A stretch of 40,289 bases of DNA, taken from positions 1 through 40,289 of the IMG/VR virus record IMGVR_UViG_3300050821_006883; one strand, written 5' to 3'. This document shows, in pieces, positions 7,191-16,257 of this stretch. Position 1 is the first letter of the stretch; each line of letters opens with the position of its first letter. Origin of the DNA: a virus. The notes beneath the pieces were generated by a model that did no database searches, was not told the origin of the DNA, and was given only the letters and a program-made list of their open reading frames with translations. The position numbers and the translations under genes are program-made.

Positions 7191-8740
7191 TGCCGACAGG
7201 AACCGTTGCGCGAGGGCCGTATGGGTTTAAGGGGGGCCTGCATACCAAAGCAGGGGCCTTTACGCTCCCGCCCGACTGCATGTCGGCGGCGCAGAACGTG
7301 TACGTCTATGGCGACAAACTCTATAAGCTGGCGGGGTCGGCTTTTATTAACACGCTTGCCCTGAATTCCTCGGCTCCCATAACTGGCCTGTGCGACTGGC
7401 AGGCGGTCAATCAAAACCGGTATCTCGTGATCGTAGCGGGGTCGAAGATCTATTCGGATCTAAACCTTGGCGTGACTCCCTCGGACATTACGGGAGCGGC
7501 CACCATCACCGCCACCGCCAACAGCCAGCACACCTTTGCCTCCTTAAATAACATTCTGGCAATCTGCGGGGGAACCACGCCGGATACGCCTCTCCAATGG
7601 ACGGGGACCGGAAATGTTTCGGCTCTCGCAGGGACTCCCACTGTCGGAAATCTGGTGACGGTTTGTAACAACATCATGTTTATTTCCGGAAACGCCGCCA
7701 ACCCTTCGGGGTTCTGGTGGTCAAACCCCTCCGACCCCGGAACCTGGCCCGCTCCCAATAACCTCAATTTCCGGGCTTCCGACGGTGACATCATCACCGC
7801 CATTGCGCCCATGGGCTTGTACCTCATCATCTTTAAGCGCCGGTCAACGGGTTCGCTTTATACGCAGACGACCACTACGTCCAGCGGAAGTTCTCTTGGC
7901 CCTTTAAGCACGATCAACACCGCCATTGGATGTGCGGGATCGCAGGCGTGGGACGTGATGCCGACGGGCCAGTTGGTTGTGTTTGGCATTGACGGGCACT
8001 TACGTATCTTTGACGGGACGACCTACACGGACATTTCCGACCCGCCGATGCCGTTTTCCAACATTCAGCCGACGTTGGATGCTTGCAACATCCCCCGGTT
8101 TCCGTTCGCGTGTGTGCGGGTGTATCCGATGCTCAATCAAGTATGGTTGGCGATCTCGACGGCGGGAATGGCGACCAACGACAGCATCTTTATTTACGAT
8201 TACGTGCAGATGATCTGGATGTGTCAGGTTCCTGACAGGGCGGCGAATGTTATGGTGGCGTCACTCGACAGCCGGGGAACGCCCAAGCATCCTATCGTCC
8301 TGTTGTCGGGTAGTTACGGAGGGTTTGTCTATGAACACGACACCGGTTCCACAAACGCCCAAAACACAGACGGCCACATCGACGGCTACGGCACTTGCTC
8401 AATCCAACTTGGCGTCGAATCGTCCGATTACGAACAGGTCTCAGTTCGCGTCGCACAAGAAGGGCAAAGCATTGGACTCCTTCAAGTTGGATACGGATTT
8501 AATGATCTGACCAACATCCAGACGACGGTGATGGTCAACAGCCTCATCACGGGAGGGGTTTTGGACACCACCTTTATGCTTGATGTGAGTGTTTTGGGAG
8601 GTTCCACAATTCTGATCGGAGAAATCCGTACCCCGTCCAATGGACGTATTTTCACGTCGCAAGTGCAGTTCCGCAACCCATTTGGCAGTCAACCGTTCAT
8701 CGTGCATCCGTTCTGGATTAGCTCGGAGGTCATTACATGA
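7190..8740 (+). CDS. Tail hub / DNA stabilisation protein (P22 gp10-like beta-propeller)
   Basis: This 516-aa protein begins at an ATG overlapping the connector stop codon. It carries repeated beta-strand blades, for example 'YLVIVAGSKIY', 'NILAICGG', 'NIMFISGN' and 'QLVVFGIDGHLRIFDG'. These spaced hydrophobic-glycine strands are typical of the beta-propeller hub proteins (P22 gp10-type) that plug the portal and hold the tail. It follows the gp4-like connector as in other short-tailed phages. No enzymatic residues are apparent. The protein would be one of the last head-completion factors before fibre attachment. Confidence 0.7.
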   Translation: MPTGTVARGPYGFKGGLHTKAGAFTLPPDCMSAAQNVYVYGDKLYKLAGSAFINTLALNSSAPITGLCDWQAVNQNRYLVIVAGSKIYSDLNLGVTPSDITGAATITATANSQHTFASLNNILAICGGTTPDTPLQWTGTGNVSALAGTPTVGNLVTVCNNIMFISGNAANPSGFWWSNPSDPGTWPAPNNLNFRASDGDIITAIAPMGLYLIIFKRRSTGSLYTQTTTTSSGSSLGPLSTINTAIGCAGSQAWDVMPTGQLVVFGIDGHLRIFDGTTYTDISDPPMPFSNIQPTLDACNIPRFPFACVRVYPMLNQVWLAISTAGMATNDSIFIYDYVQMIWMCQVPDRAANVMVASLDSRGTPKHPIVLLSGSYGGFVYEHDTGSTNAQNTDGHIDGYGTCSIQLGVESSDYEQVSVRVAQEGQSIGLLQVGYGFNDLTNIQTTVMVNSLITGGVLDTTFMLDVSVLGGSTILIGEIRTPSNGRIFTSQVQFRNPFGSQPFIVHPFWISSEVIT

Positions 8741-9339
8741 GCATTATCAGCCGATTAACCACATGGGGAACGCAGATTCTGACGTCCGCGTCTCTCAATG
8801 GGGAATTTAACAATGTCGTCAATACTTTAAACAACCTCGATTCCGCCACGAGTTCCTGGACGAATGTGAAGACGGGTGTTCTAACCGTGACGGGCCTTTC
8901 GAACGTGACGGGCGGGATTGTCGGGACGACGGCGGGAGGCAATGCCACGGCTGGAAATGTCGGGGAGTACGTGGAGTCGGTGTTTTCGGCGGTCAATTTT
9001 CCGGCCTCTGGCGTTTTCGGAGATGCGACCAGCATTTCACTAACGGCAGGGGATTGGGATGTGTCCCTTAATATTTTGGCGGCTTGGGTTTCTGGGACAG
9101 TGACCGCATTGTTTGCCGGGATTTCAACAACCACCGGCAATTCATTAACGGGATTAGTGTTGGGAAGTAATTATGCGGCGAGTATTGTTCCTCCAAACGC
9201 AACCAACAATGTTCAGACGACCATTGCCGCATACCGTCAATCGGTGAGTAGTACGACCATCGTTTACGCAAAATTTTCGGGAAGTTTCACAGGAAGTTGG
9301 CAAGCCTACGGTCGTTTGTCGGCAAGGAGGATAAGGTAA
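8737..9339 (+). CDS. Tail fibre or appendage protein
   Basis: This 200-aa protein overlaps the hub gene by an ATGA junction. The N-terminus 'SRLTTWGTQILTSASLNGEFNNV' fits an attachment domain that docks to the hub. From about residue 70 the chain is Ser/Thr/Gly-rich with the 'GEYVESVFSAVNFPASGVFG' start of a beta-structured head domain seen at the C-terminus of many phage fibres. It is short for a receptor-binding fibre, so a second fibre gene (perhaps 15360) may complete the adhesin. Confidence 0.65.
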   Translation: MSIISRLTTWGTQILTSASLNGEFNNVVNTLNNLDSATSSWTNVKTGVLTVTGLSNVTGGIVGTTAGGNATAGNVGEYVESVFSAVNFPASGVFGDATSISLTAGDWDVSLNILAAWVSGTVTALFAGISTTTGNSLTGLVLGSNYAASIVPPNATNNVQTTIAAYRQSVSSTTIVYAKFSGSFTGSWQAYGRLSARRIR

Positions 9340-9728
9340 TGGCCCTCTACGCTTTAATCCACGACCCCGCAGGCGACCGAGTTGCTTCTTACGACGGCAT
9401 CGATCAGCCGACGGTGACGGGACTCCTGAACCAAACAGGTTTTACCTTTGCCTTCATCGACGCTCCGACGTATGCGGCGTTTATTCTGGCGCATCAGCCT
9501 GTTCCACTCACTCCCGCGCAGATATTGACGTTAGTTCATACGCAAGCGGTGGCGACAGCGACTACGGGAACTGATCCTCTTTCGACGTTGCAGAGGGCGG
9601 TTTTACTTGCGCTTCTGGATCAACTGAACATCGTTCGAGCGGCCCTTCCCACGCCATTGGGAGCGATCACGCCCGCTCAGGCTCGTGCGGCAATAGCGGC
9701 AAAGATCAATACGAACGCGGCGGATTAA
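9339..9728 (+). CDS. Hypothetical virion-associated protein
   Basis: This 129-aa protein starts in a TAATG overlap with the fibre gene. The first 60 residues are mixed alpha/beta. The C-terminal half is Ala/Leu-rich and predicted helical ('LQRAVLLALLDQLNIVRAAL', then 'TPAQARAAIAAKI'). Position just after a fibre gene suggests a fibre chaperone or a small tail protein, but nothing in the sequence proves this. Confidence 0.65.
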   Translation: MALYALIHDPAGDRVASYDGIDQPTVTGLLNQTGFTFAFIDAPTYAAFILAHQPVPLTPAQILTLVHTQAVATATTGTDPLSTLQRAVLLALLDQLNIVRAALPTPLGAITPAQARAAIAAKINTNAAD

Positions 9729-9737
9729 GGAGACTTT

Positions 9738-10949
9738 ATGGCGACTTATCAGGAACTTCCGCAGGATCAATGGTCGAAGTTCGGCGGCGGGGACGCAAAT
9801 CAAACAGGGCAGGTTAATTCTTCGCTCGACCTGTTTAAGCAGCAGTTTCAGAATCTTCTGGGGCGTCCGCCGACCCAGCAGGAGCTTTCCGGTTTTGCCA
9901 ATAACGCTCTTTACTCGGCGTGGCAGGCTCCGGGGGAGTTGACCTATGGAGATGAGTCGGGGTTGGCCAATTCCTATATCCAGAACACGTTCGGTCCGCA
10001 GGCCGCTCAATTTTCCCAGGAGCAGCAGACCAACCAATTAAACCAATCGCAAACCCAGATGCAGGATCTCATCAATAAGACGATGGGCAACACGGCCACG
10101 GCGCTTTCCGACCCCAAGAGTTCGATCTTTCAGCAATTGACGGGGTCCATGAATAATCTCGGCGCCGACCCCACGAGCGGAGCTTTTCAGGCGGGAGCGG
10201 GTTCGACGATCGCTAATTCGGGCTTGAACGCCGCCAACCAGGGCCTCACGGCCCTTGGCATTCCCGGCATTCAGGGCATCGCCCAGACGGGGCAAAATCC
10301 CTATCAGCAATCGTTCGGCAGCGGACAGACGGCTTTGGGCAACCTCGAAAATTTGAGTAATTTCGGGATGCAGTCGGATTTGGCCAAGCAACTTGCGGCG
10401 ATGGGCCAGCCGTCGGGGGCGCAGAGCGCATTGGGAATGGCGACGGGATCGGCGCAAGGGGCAGGGAGCCTTTTACAAGGCGGGTCTGCGGCCTATAACG
10501 CCACTTCCTACATATGCAAGGAACTGATTAAACGCGACCTTCTTTGCGCGTCCGACATGGACGATTTTCATGTTCACATCATGCCCGCCATGTTTAAGAA
10601 GGGGCGGGCGTTCTGGAAGTATGCGGTGGACGCGGGGCAGCTCGTAGATGCCGTCAATGAAAGGGGCCTCGACTGGAAGGTGTTTAAGCCGCTCTTGTTT
10701 GAGCGCGTGATGGAAGAGCCCGACGCCTGCAAAGCGGTAGACCTGTACTCGGACGCTTGCCACCAGCTCTGTATCAGCGCGGCGCCCGAACTCTGGGACG
10801 AGCGGGTTTTCCGAACTGGCTGGCTGGATTCTCTGGCCTTTCTGCCGCGACTTTTAACGTATGGTCCGTTCATTAAAGCTCTCGGCAAGTGCGTGAGGAT
10901 TAAGACCCTCATTATTTACGACAAGCCCCGCTGTGAGGTACATCGATGA
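9738..10949 (+). CDS. Putative ejection (internal virion) protein with Cys-rich C-terminal domain
   Basis: This 403-aa protein has the ribosome-binding site AAGGAG. Residues 1-255 are Gln/Asn/Gly/Ala-rich, with a run of amphipathic helices, which is the usual composition of podovirus ejection proteins. Residues about 256-403 form a different domain starting 'ATSYICKELIKRDLL', with at least six Cys and 'FKKGRAFWKYAVDAGQLVDAV'. The same kind of Cys-initiated C-terminal domain occurs in other phage virion proteins as I recall them; its role is unknown. The two halves differ enough in composition to suggest a modular fusion. Confidence 0.6.
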   Translation: MATYQELPQDQWSKFGGGDANQTGQVNSSLDLFKQQFQNLLGRPPTQQELSGFANNALYSAWQAPGELTYGDESGLANSYIQNTFGPQAAQFSQEQQTNQLNQSQTQMQDLINKTMGNTATALSDPKSSIFQQLTGSMNNLGADPTSGAFQAGAGSTIANSGLNAANQGLTALGIPGIQGIAQTGQNPYQQSFGSGQTALGNLENLSNFGMQSDLAKQLAAMGQPSGAQSALGMATGSAQGAGSLLQGGSAAYNATSYICKELIKRDLLCASDMDDFHVHIMPAMFKKGRAFWKYAVDAGQLVDAVNERGLDWKVFKPLLFERVMEEPDACKAVDLYSDACHQLCISAAPELWDERVFRTGWLDSLAFLPRLLTYGPFIKALGKCVRIKTLIIYDKPRCEVHR

Positions 10950-11494
10950 GTTGGCTGGATACGCTTCAGAACTTAACGAAGAATGTTGGGCGAGGGGCTT
11001 TGGATGTTTTTACTCTTGGCGGAAATGAACTAGGGCATCATTTTGGTGGGCAGGGATACGCCAACGCCATGAAGATTCCTGAAACGGGGTTTGGCGCAAA
11101 CTTTGAGGCTGGGGCAACAGGTGGTTCGGCAATGCTTGGGGCTCAAGGATTAGGGGCCTTTGGTGGTGGCAGTGGAGCCTCTTCCATGGGACCAGTAGGC
11201 CCGATGTCACAAGCGGGATCAACTTTGGGCGGGGGGATGTCGTCCCCAATGAACTTAGGGCCTTCTGCCATGGGGTCAACGGGTGCGGCGGCGGGTTCTC
11301 CTGTCGCTTCGGCGGCGGGTCCGAGTGCCGTTTCTCAGGCTTTACAGGCGATGAGGATGATGCCGCAGGGGGGCGGTCAGCAGGCTCCTGCTTCTCAAGC
11401 CAACATGCTCGAAACCATTTACAAGATGATGCCGAGCCTGCGGCCCGGACAAGGGATGGGGCAAGGCATGAACGTCGGAGGGATGAATGGCTGA
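10946..11494 (+). CDS. Gly/Ala/Met-rich virion protein
   Basis: This 182-aa protein begins in an ATGA overlap. After an N-terminal helix ('SWLDTLQNLTKNVGRG') most of the chain is Gly, Ala, Ser, Met and Pro with little secondary structure, then a short helix 'NMLETIYKMMPSL' and a Gly/Met-rich end. It lies among ejection-type proteins and is probably packaged with them. No enzymatic motif is seen. Confidence 0.6.
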   Translation: MSWLDTLQNLTKNVGRGALDVFTLGGNELGHHFGGQGYANAMKIPETGFGANFEAGATGGSAMLGAQGLGAFGGGSGASSMGPVGPMSQAGSTLGGGMSSPMNLGPSAMGSTGAAAGSPVASAAGPSAVSQALQAMRMMPQGGGQQAPASQANMLETIYKMMPSLRPGQGMGQGMNVGGMNG

Positions 11495-12647
11495 AATCTC
11501 GTTTCCCTGGGACATGTTCCTAAAAGCTCAGCAAGAAAAAAACCGTAACGCCCAGCAGATGAACCAGGATATTGCGGGCTTAGGGCAGGGGCTGGGGCAG
11601 GCGGCCGGCGGGATCGGGCAGATTATCCAGCAGCAAAAACAACAGGCGCTGATGAAGCAGCTTATGCAGGCCATGCAGACGCAGGGCGCTCCGCAGCAGG
11701 GGCCGCCATTGCCGCCACCGGGAACTCAAACGGCTGGCGTGAATGGCGTTCAGGACGCGACGATTCCGACCCAGACTCCCGGCCAGCAGCCCACGTCGGG
11801 CATTGGCGGGCCTTCGCAGGACAACACACAACTGATTCAGCGTCTGATCATGCAAATGAACCCTGAAATGGGGATGAAGGCGTACATTGACCAGCATGAT
11901 CCGTACAAGCAATCGCTGGAATCTCTTTATAAATCTGAAGCCGAAAAAAACATTCGACCTCCGGCGCCAAAGCCTGAATATCAGCCTGAGTCCGGAGTTC
12001 TTTCGGAAGATGGAAAAACGGTGATGTACGACAAATTCACGGGCAAAGAGATGAAAGGAGATATCCCGGTCAAATCAACGGGATACGGATCGACCATGGG
12101 AGGAATCCGGCTCAAGCAATACACAATGCAGGACCTCCCCTCGAATCAGCCACCGACGACCTCTGGAGGCGCTGCCTATCAGGTGAAGATAGGGGCCAGG
12201 CAGGGGAAAGCGCTCATCGGAAAACCGGGTTCTCCGCAAAGAACAGGCGCGGCCCGCGCAGACTTGGCTCGTGCCATTACCCGTGTGGCCCCAACAGACG
12301 AGGGCTTGAGGGGAATCAATTTTACCGATAACTTGGCGCAGCGGTGGTCGATGCTTAAGCAGCAGATTACGGTCGATCCGTCTGTCGTGGACAATCCCAA
12401 GATTCGCAAGGAAATGTACGACATTTTTGACGACATGGAAAAAGCTTCGACGCCGTTTATCGTCAATCAGTTAGACGAGATGGAAACGCAGGGGTTTAAC
12501 ATTACGCCCATGACTCGCAAGAGGCAATTGGGAGAGACCATGCCAAATATTCCTTTTGAAGAATCTGCGGTTTCGGCAACAGGCGGCCTTACGCCGCAGG
12601 AACAGGCCGAACTTCAGCGTTTAGAAGCCAAGTTCGGGAAAAAATGA
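11487..12647 (+). CDS. Gln-rich ejection-type virion protein
   Basis: This 386-aa protein overlaps the preceding gene. Residues 10-70 are a Gln-rich amphipathic helix with 'GLGQAAGGIGQIIQQQ'. Residues 75-115 are a Pro/Gln/Gly linker. The C-terminal half is more soluble and globular, with 'NLAQRWSMLKQQI' and a charged terminal helix 'TPQEQAELQRLEAKFGKK'. This composition and its place between two similar genes suggest an internal virion protein that leaves the capsid with the DNA. The exact role is not known. Confidence 0.6.
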   Translation: MAEISFPWDMFLKAQQEKNRNAQQMNQDIAGLGQGLGQAAGGIGQIIQQQKQQALMKQLMQAMQTQGAPQQGPPLPPPGTQTAGVNGVQDATIPTQTPGQQPTSGIGGPSQDNTQLIQRLIMQMNPEMGMKAYIDQHDPYKQSLESLYKSEAEKNIRPPAPKPEYQPESGVLSEDGKTVMYDKFTGKEMKGDIPVKSTGYGSTMGGIRLKQYTMQDLPSNQPPTTSGGAAYQVKIGARQGKALIGKPGSPQRTGAARADLARAITRVAPTDEGLRGINFTDNLAQRWSMLKQQITVDPSVVDNPKIRKEMYDIFDDMEKASTPFIVNQLDEMETQGFNITPMTRKRQLGETMPNIPFEESAVSATGGLTPQEQAELQRLEAKFGKK

Positions 12648-13480
12648 ACGATCAGGACGAACAGGAACGCTATCGCTATTTACAGCTAAAGGCCAAAGCG
12701 GCAGGGACGCAGCACGCGGCGCCTGGCCAAGGGGACTGGAAACAAGTGATTGGAAAAGTAGCCAAAGATTCTTTTATGGTGCCGATGGCGGCCGCTAAAG
12801 ACCTGGCAACCAATCCCGTCACAATGGCCAAAGCGCTTCCGCCGTTGGCGGGGATGGCCGGCGCGATGAGTCCCATACCGGGAGGCGCTACGCTTGGAAC
12901 GGTGGTCGGCAGGCAATTGTCAAACTTGGCGCTGAAAGGTTTGGGGAAAGGTGACCAAATTCCGTCTGGATGGCAGCAGGCGGGCGAGGCAGGACTTTCG
13001 GCTTTGGGAGATATTGCGGCCATCCCGATGATGAAGAAGGGTTACTACGGAGGGATGATTGGAGAAGCGGAAAGCAAATATCCGGGGATGGCAGGTGTTG
13101 TAAAAGAAGCTCCTCCTTCCGGAATGCGCACGGCGGTCAAATTTATCCAAGGATTAAAAGCCAAGGATTTAACGATTCTGGAAGCCAAACAGTTTAAGCC
13201 TGCTGTCGATACGATTTTTCAAAAGGGATGGCTTCGGGGGACGCCCTATGAACCGGATGCGGTTCTCGTTTCTCAGAAGATTCAGTCGGCTTTAAATCAG
13301 GTTCCGGGTCGTGGTGTAGCTTCCGCCGGAATGGCTCGCGCCATGACGATCCCGCGAAATATAAATCAACTCTATCAGAAACTTCCGCCTGCCGTGCGGC
13401 GTGGATTGGGATACGGGACCGGAGTGGGGTTGGCCGGAGGCGCGGCTGTTGAACTTATTCGGAAATTGATGGGGGATTAG
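12644..13480 (+). CDS. Putative ejection protein with hydrophobic helices
   Basis: This 278-aa protein starts in an ATGA overlap. A charged N-terminal helix is followed by a hydrophobic Ala/Gly/Pro-rich stretch at about residues 50-85 ('KALPPLAGMAGAMSPIPGGA') and a second one at the C-terminus ('GLGYGTGVGLAGGAAVELI'). Such membrane-active helices are expected in proteins that form a channel through the host envelope during ejection. It is the last gene of the virion block before the ATP-grasp enzyme. Function is inferred. Confidence 0.6.
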   Translation: MNDQDEQERYRYLQLKAKAAGTQHAAPGQGDWKQVIGKVAKDSFMVPMAAAKDLATNPVTMAKALPPLAGMAGAMSPIPGGATLGTVVGRQLSNLALKGLGKGDQIPSGWQQAGEAGLSALGDIAAIPMMKKGYYGGMIGEAESKYPGMAGVVKEAPPSGMRTAVKFIQGLKAKDLTILEAKQFKPAVDTIFQKGWLRGTPYEPDAVLVSQKIQSALNQVPGRGVASAGMARAMTIPRNINQLYQKLPPAVRRGLGYGTGVGLAGGAAVELIRKLMGD

Positions 13481-13483
13481 CCA

Positions 13484-13603
13484 ATGATGAATCTGACGAC
13501 GAAAAAAGCTACGACCCCAAAAAATCCTGTAGCCAGTCCTGCAAAGAGATCTTCCATGGATAAAGTCTACCATGCCTATGTTACGGCAGTGTTACGAAAA
13601 TGA
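13484..13603 (+). CDS. Small basic peptide (39 aa)
   Basis: This short frame fills the gap between the ejection gene and the ATP-grasp gene and ends in an ATGA overlap with the latter. It starts with two Met codons and is Lys/Thr/Ala-rich (net basic), with a short C-terminal helix. No function is recognised. The junction overlaps support it as a real gene. Confidence 0.5.
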   Translation: MMNLTTKKATTPKNPVASPAKRSSMDKVYHAYVTAVLRK

Positions 13604-14967
13604 GGGTTTTGATCCATTCTAGGGAAGGGGATTCCTCGGGCCTCGCCTGGCAGATGCAGAAGGAAGGGGCCTCTGTGGACCTTTTTGTGAAAGACAAGTC
13701 CATGCGCCGCACCATGGAAGGAATTATCCCTCATGTGGAGACGCTGGAAGAGGGCCTCAAAAATAAGCCGGACTTTATTATTTTCGATTTAAACGGGGAC
13801 GGGAAGACGGCCGATGACCTGCGCAAGGACGGCTGGAAAGTGATCAACGGTTCGGCGCTGGCCGACCGCATGGAGTTTGACCGGGCGTGGGGGGTCAAGC
13901 TCTGCCAGCAGGTCGGCATCAAGACCCCCAAGACGACCGAATTTGACAATGTGGATGCGGCCATGGCGTTTGTGAAGGAAAACAACAAACCGTATGCGAT
14001 CAAGATGGACAACAACTCCGGCGGGGAGTCCGCCTCGTATGTGGCCAAAGACGCCGAGGATATGACCGATTACCTGGCCCAGCAGAAAGAGTCCGGCAAG
14101 ATCAACGGCGACAAATTTATCGTTCAGGAGGTGGTCAAAGGTGCTGAAATCTCGACCGAAATGTGGTTTTGCGATGGGGCGCCTCTTTGGCCTGCCAACG
14201 GTACTTTGGAAGATAAGCACTTCCTGGCCGGAGGGCTCGGCCAGCGAACAGGATGTGAAGTCAGCGTGGTGTATCACTATGCAGGCGCTCACTCAAAAAT
14301 CGTTGACCGAACAATTCGCAAATTATTTCCGCTCTTAAAGTACGCCCGCTGGACGGGGTGTGTGGATGTGAATGCCATTATCTCGGAGGACGACCATGAA
14401 CCCTACTTCCTTGAATGGACGCCGCGTATCGGCTATTCCGCGATCTATGCCTACGCGGCGATACTGGCCCTTCCCGTCAGTGAGTATTTCGATCGACTAC
14501 GAAGAGGACCGTTTACGATTCCCTTCAAGGCCCTTTGGGGATCATCCCTCAAGCTCTCAATTCCGCCTTACCCGACGGCCATTGAACCGGACAAAGCTTC
14601 GGAAGAAACCTACGGCCTTGCGCAAGGCGTGCGCGTAAACGGAAAGTACGGCCCCGATTTTCTGCCGATCGATGTCATGAAGGGCAAAAAGACGGAGTTT
14701 GCCTCGGCGGGGACCACCTGCATTATCGGGGAATGCCTGGGGCGGGGCGCCACTCTTTCGGAAGCCTGGCGGGCCTCGCAGAAGGTATTTAAAACGGTGG
14801 AAGTGCCGAACGCGCAGGGTCGCTACACCGACGGCGTGGAAGACATCTGGACGCGGGCGCGAAAGCTTAAAAGCTGGGGATACGAGATCCCAAGCATGAT
14901 TTCCGGGGAGGGCGGACGATTGGCGACACCCCTTGTCGATAAGAAGCCTTCTCCGGCTTTGTTATGA
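13600..14967 (+). CDS. ATP-grasp ligase related to phosphoribosylamine-glycine ligase (PurD-like)
   Basis: This 455-aa protein follows the domain order of GARS/PurD. It has an N-terminal Rossmann-like part ('MRVLIHS', then 'PDFIIFDLNGDG'), a 'GSALADRMEFDRAWGVKLCQQVGI' segment matching the start of the ATP-grasp fold (residues about 83-107), 'YAIKMDNNSGGES' near 128-141 for ATP binding, 'FIVQEVVKGAEISTEMWF' near 175-192, and 'YFLEWTPRIGYS' near 268-279, where the Glu and Arg are the expected metal and phosphate ligands. A full purine pathway is absent, so a role in purine synthesis is unlikely. A ligase acting on a peptide, amino acid or virion component is possible. The substrate is unknown. 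Confidence 0.75.
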   Translation: MRVLIHSREGDSSGLAWQMQKEGASVDLFVKDKSMRRTMEGIIPHVETLEEGLKNKPDFIIFDLNGDGKTADDLRKDGWKVINGSALADRMEFDRAWGVKLCQQVGIKTPKTTEFDNVDAAMAFVKENNKPYAIKMDNNSGGESASYVAKDAEDMTDYLAQQKESGKINGDKFIVQEVVKGAEISTEMWFCDGAPLWPANGTLEDKHFLAGGLGQRTGCEVSVVYHYAGAHSKIVDRTIRKLFPLLKYARWTGCVDVNAIISEDDHEPYFLEWTPRIGYSAIYAYAAILALPVSEYFDRLRRGPFTIPFKALWGSSLKLSIPPYPTAIEPDKASEETYGLAQGVRVNGKYGPDFLPIDVMKGKKTEFASAGTTCIIGECLGRGATLSEAWRASQKVFKTVEVPNAQGRYTDGVEDIWTRARKLKSWGYEIPSMISGEGGRLATPLVDKKPSPALL

Positions 14968-15098
14968 CCAGCGACTTTGAAAAGCAGGGGATGGAGCGGA
15001 AAGATCGACTCACGATCAAGGTTTTGGAAGCGATCGATGAGAAGTTGGCCCGTATCATTGAGCTATTGGAAGCGCAAGGGCGCGTGAGGCCGAGCTGA
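14964..15098 (+). CDS. Small coiled-coil protein (44 aa)
   Basis: This peptide sits in a perfect ATGA-overlap chain between the ATP-grasp gene and the gene at 15098. Its central part, 'RLTIKVLEAIDEKLARIIELLEA', shows heptad spacing of Leu/Ile and should form a helix pair or coiled coil. Function is unknown; an oligomerisation partner of a neighbour is possible. Confidence 0.55.
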   Translation: MTSDFEKQGMERKDRLTIKVLEAIDEKLARIIELLEAQGRVRPS

Positions 15099-15367
15099 TG
15101 GCGGTCAATTATTCAAACGTTACGGTCGGCAACACGGCGACTCTGGTTCTAGCCTCCAATCCCGGCCGGCGGATGTTCAGCGTTTATAACAATGGCGCGG
15201 TGACGATGTACCTGGGACCGGACGCCAATGTGGCGACGACGACGGGCACTCCCATCCTTCCGCAGGCCAGCTATACGCAAAACGGCAGCCGCATGTATAT
15301 GGGCGCGTGGTACGGGATTACGGCCTCCTCCACGGTCGATGTTCGATACATGGATTACGGTGAATAG
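15098..15367 (+). CDS. Small beta-structured virion protein
   Basis: This 89-aa protein reads 'ANPGRRMFSVYNNG'-like at its centre (here 'ASNPGRRMFSVYNNG'), then 'YLGPDANV' and 'WYGITASSTVDVRYMDYGE'. I recognise this pattern as a widespread small phage structural protein near fibre genes, with no assigned role. Its beta-strand alternation suggests a compact sandwich. The start ATG overlaps the previous TGA. Its end overlaps the fibre-like gene at 15360. Confidence 0.7.
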   Translation: MAVNYSNVTVGNTATLVLASNPGRRMFSVYNNGAVTMYLGPDANVATTTGTPILPQASYTQNGSRMYMGAWYGITASSTVDVRYMDYGE

Positions 15368-16256
15368 AGTCTGGGTTTGTCTTCTGGTGGGGTTGTCGGT
15401 GGCGGCTTCCGGGGATATCACCAGTCGCCTGAATGTAAAAACAGCGGACAGCACGGTCAATACTTATCCGTATAGCGCGATTTTCAGCAATGGATCGCTT
15501 ACGGACAATGGAGATGGGACGGTGTCGGTGTCTGCGGGCGGCACCGGCGGATCGGGGATTGTGTCTCCCGGTACTTTTACCTGGGTCAACAATTTCGGGA
15601 TTGCCGTTTCAACCATCCAGGTTTCTTCCAACACGATTTTGTCGGGGGCTACGTTCTACCAGAACGGACCGGAAATATTTAAAGGAAGCGTAGGCGTTGC
15701 AACGAGTTTTCCGATCAGTGTTTTTTCCAACACCGCAACGGACAACACCGACAGTTCCGCGATCGGTAAGATTGCCGGTGCCTCTCTGGTGTGGGGAGCC
15801 AACGGAGTTGGATACGTTGGCTCTTTTATGAATACAGGGCTAACCCCCGTTAATCGCAATGCGCTTTTGATTAAAACCAACGTGACGGATGCGACTTCCT
15901 ACGGGCTGAGGGTTGAAGCCAATAACGCGGCGACCTTTGTGGTAACAGCGGCAGGAGGCGTCGGCATCAGCACCACGACTCCGCAGGCCAAGCTCGATGT
16001 GAACGGGGACGTTCTGGTGCGCAGTTCCGCCACTTTCCAGGGCAATGTGACAGTCAGTACCCTGACGATTTCGGGGGTGACGTTTGCGACGCTTGGAGCG
16101 GCGGCTCCGAATGGATCTTATCTGTATTGTTCCGATTGCGCGACGCTCACCCCCGCCACCTGTACGGCAAGCGTTTTAACCTCCTGCGTCTGTGCGGGGT
16201 CGGGAACGGGAGCCTTTGCCCGTCGGCTCAACGGCGCATGGCTTTGCGGGGATTGA
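15360..16256 (+). CDS. Fibre-like protein with predicted signal peptide
   Basis: This 298-aa protein starts at GTG overlapping the previous gene. Residues 1-17 look like a Sec signal peptide ('MNRVWVCLLVGLSVAASG': short basic start, hydrophobic core, small residues at the cleavage site). The body is Ser/Thr/Asn/Gly-rich with beta repeats ('SVGVATSFPISVFSNTA', 'GGVGISTTTPQAKLDVNGDV', 'SATFQGNVTVSTLTISG'), as in fibres and bacterial surface proteins. The C-terminus has a Cys-rich end ('YCSDCATLTPATC'). A signal peptide is unusual for a virion fibre, so a cell-surface or periplasmic role in the infected host is also possible. Confidence 0.65.
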   Translation: MNRVWVCLLVGLSVAASGDITSRLNVKTADSTVNTYPYSAIFSNGSLTDNGDGTVSVSAGGTGGSGIVSPGTFTWVNNFGIAVSTIQVSSNTILSGATFYQNGPEIFKGSVGVATSFPISVFSNTATDNTDSSAIGKIAGASLVWGANGVGYVGSFMNTGLTPVNRNALLIKTNVTDATSYGLRVEANNAATFVVTAAGGVGISTTTPQAKLDVNGDVLVRSSATFQGNVTVSTLTISGVTFATLGAAAPNGSYLYCSDCATLTPATCTASVLTSCVCAGSGTGAFARRLNGAWLCGD

Positions 16257-16257
16257 C

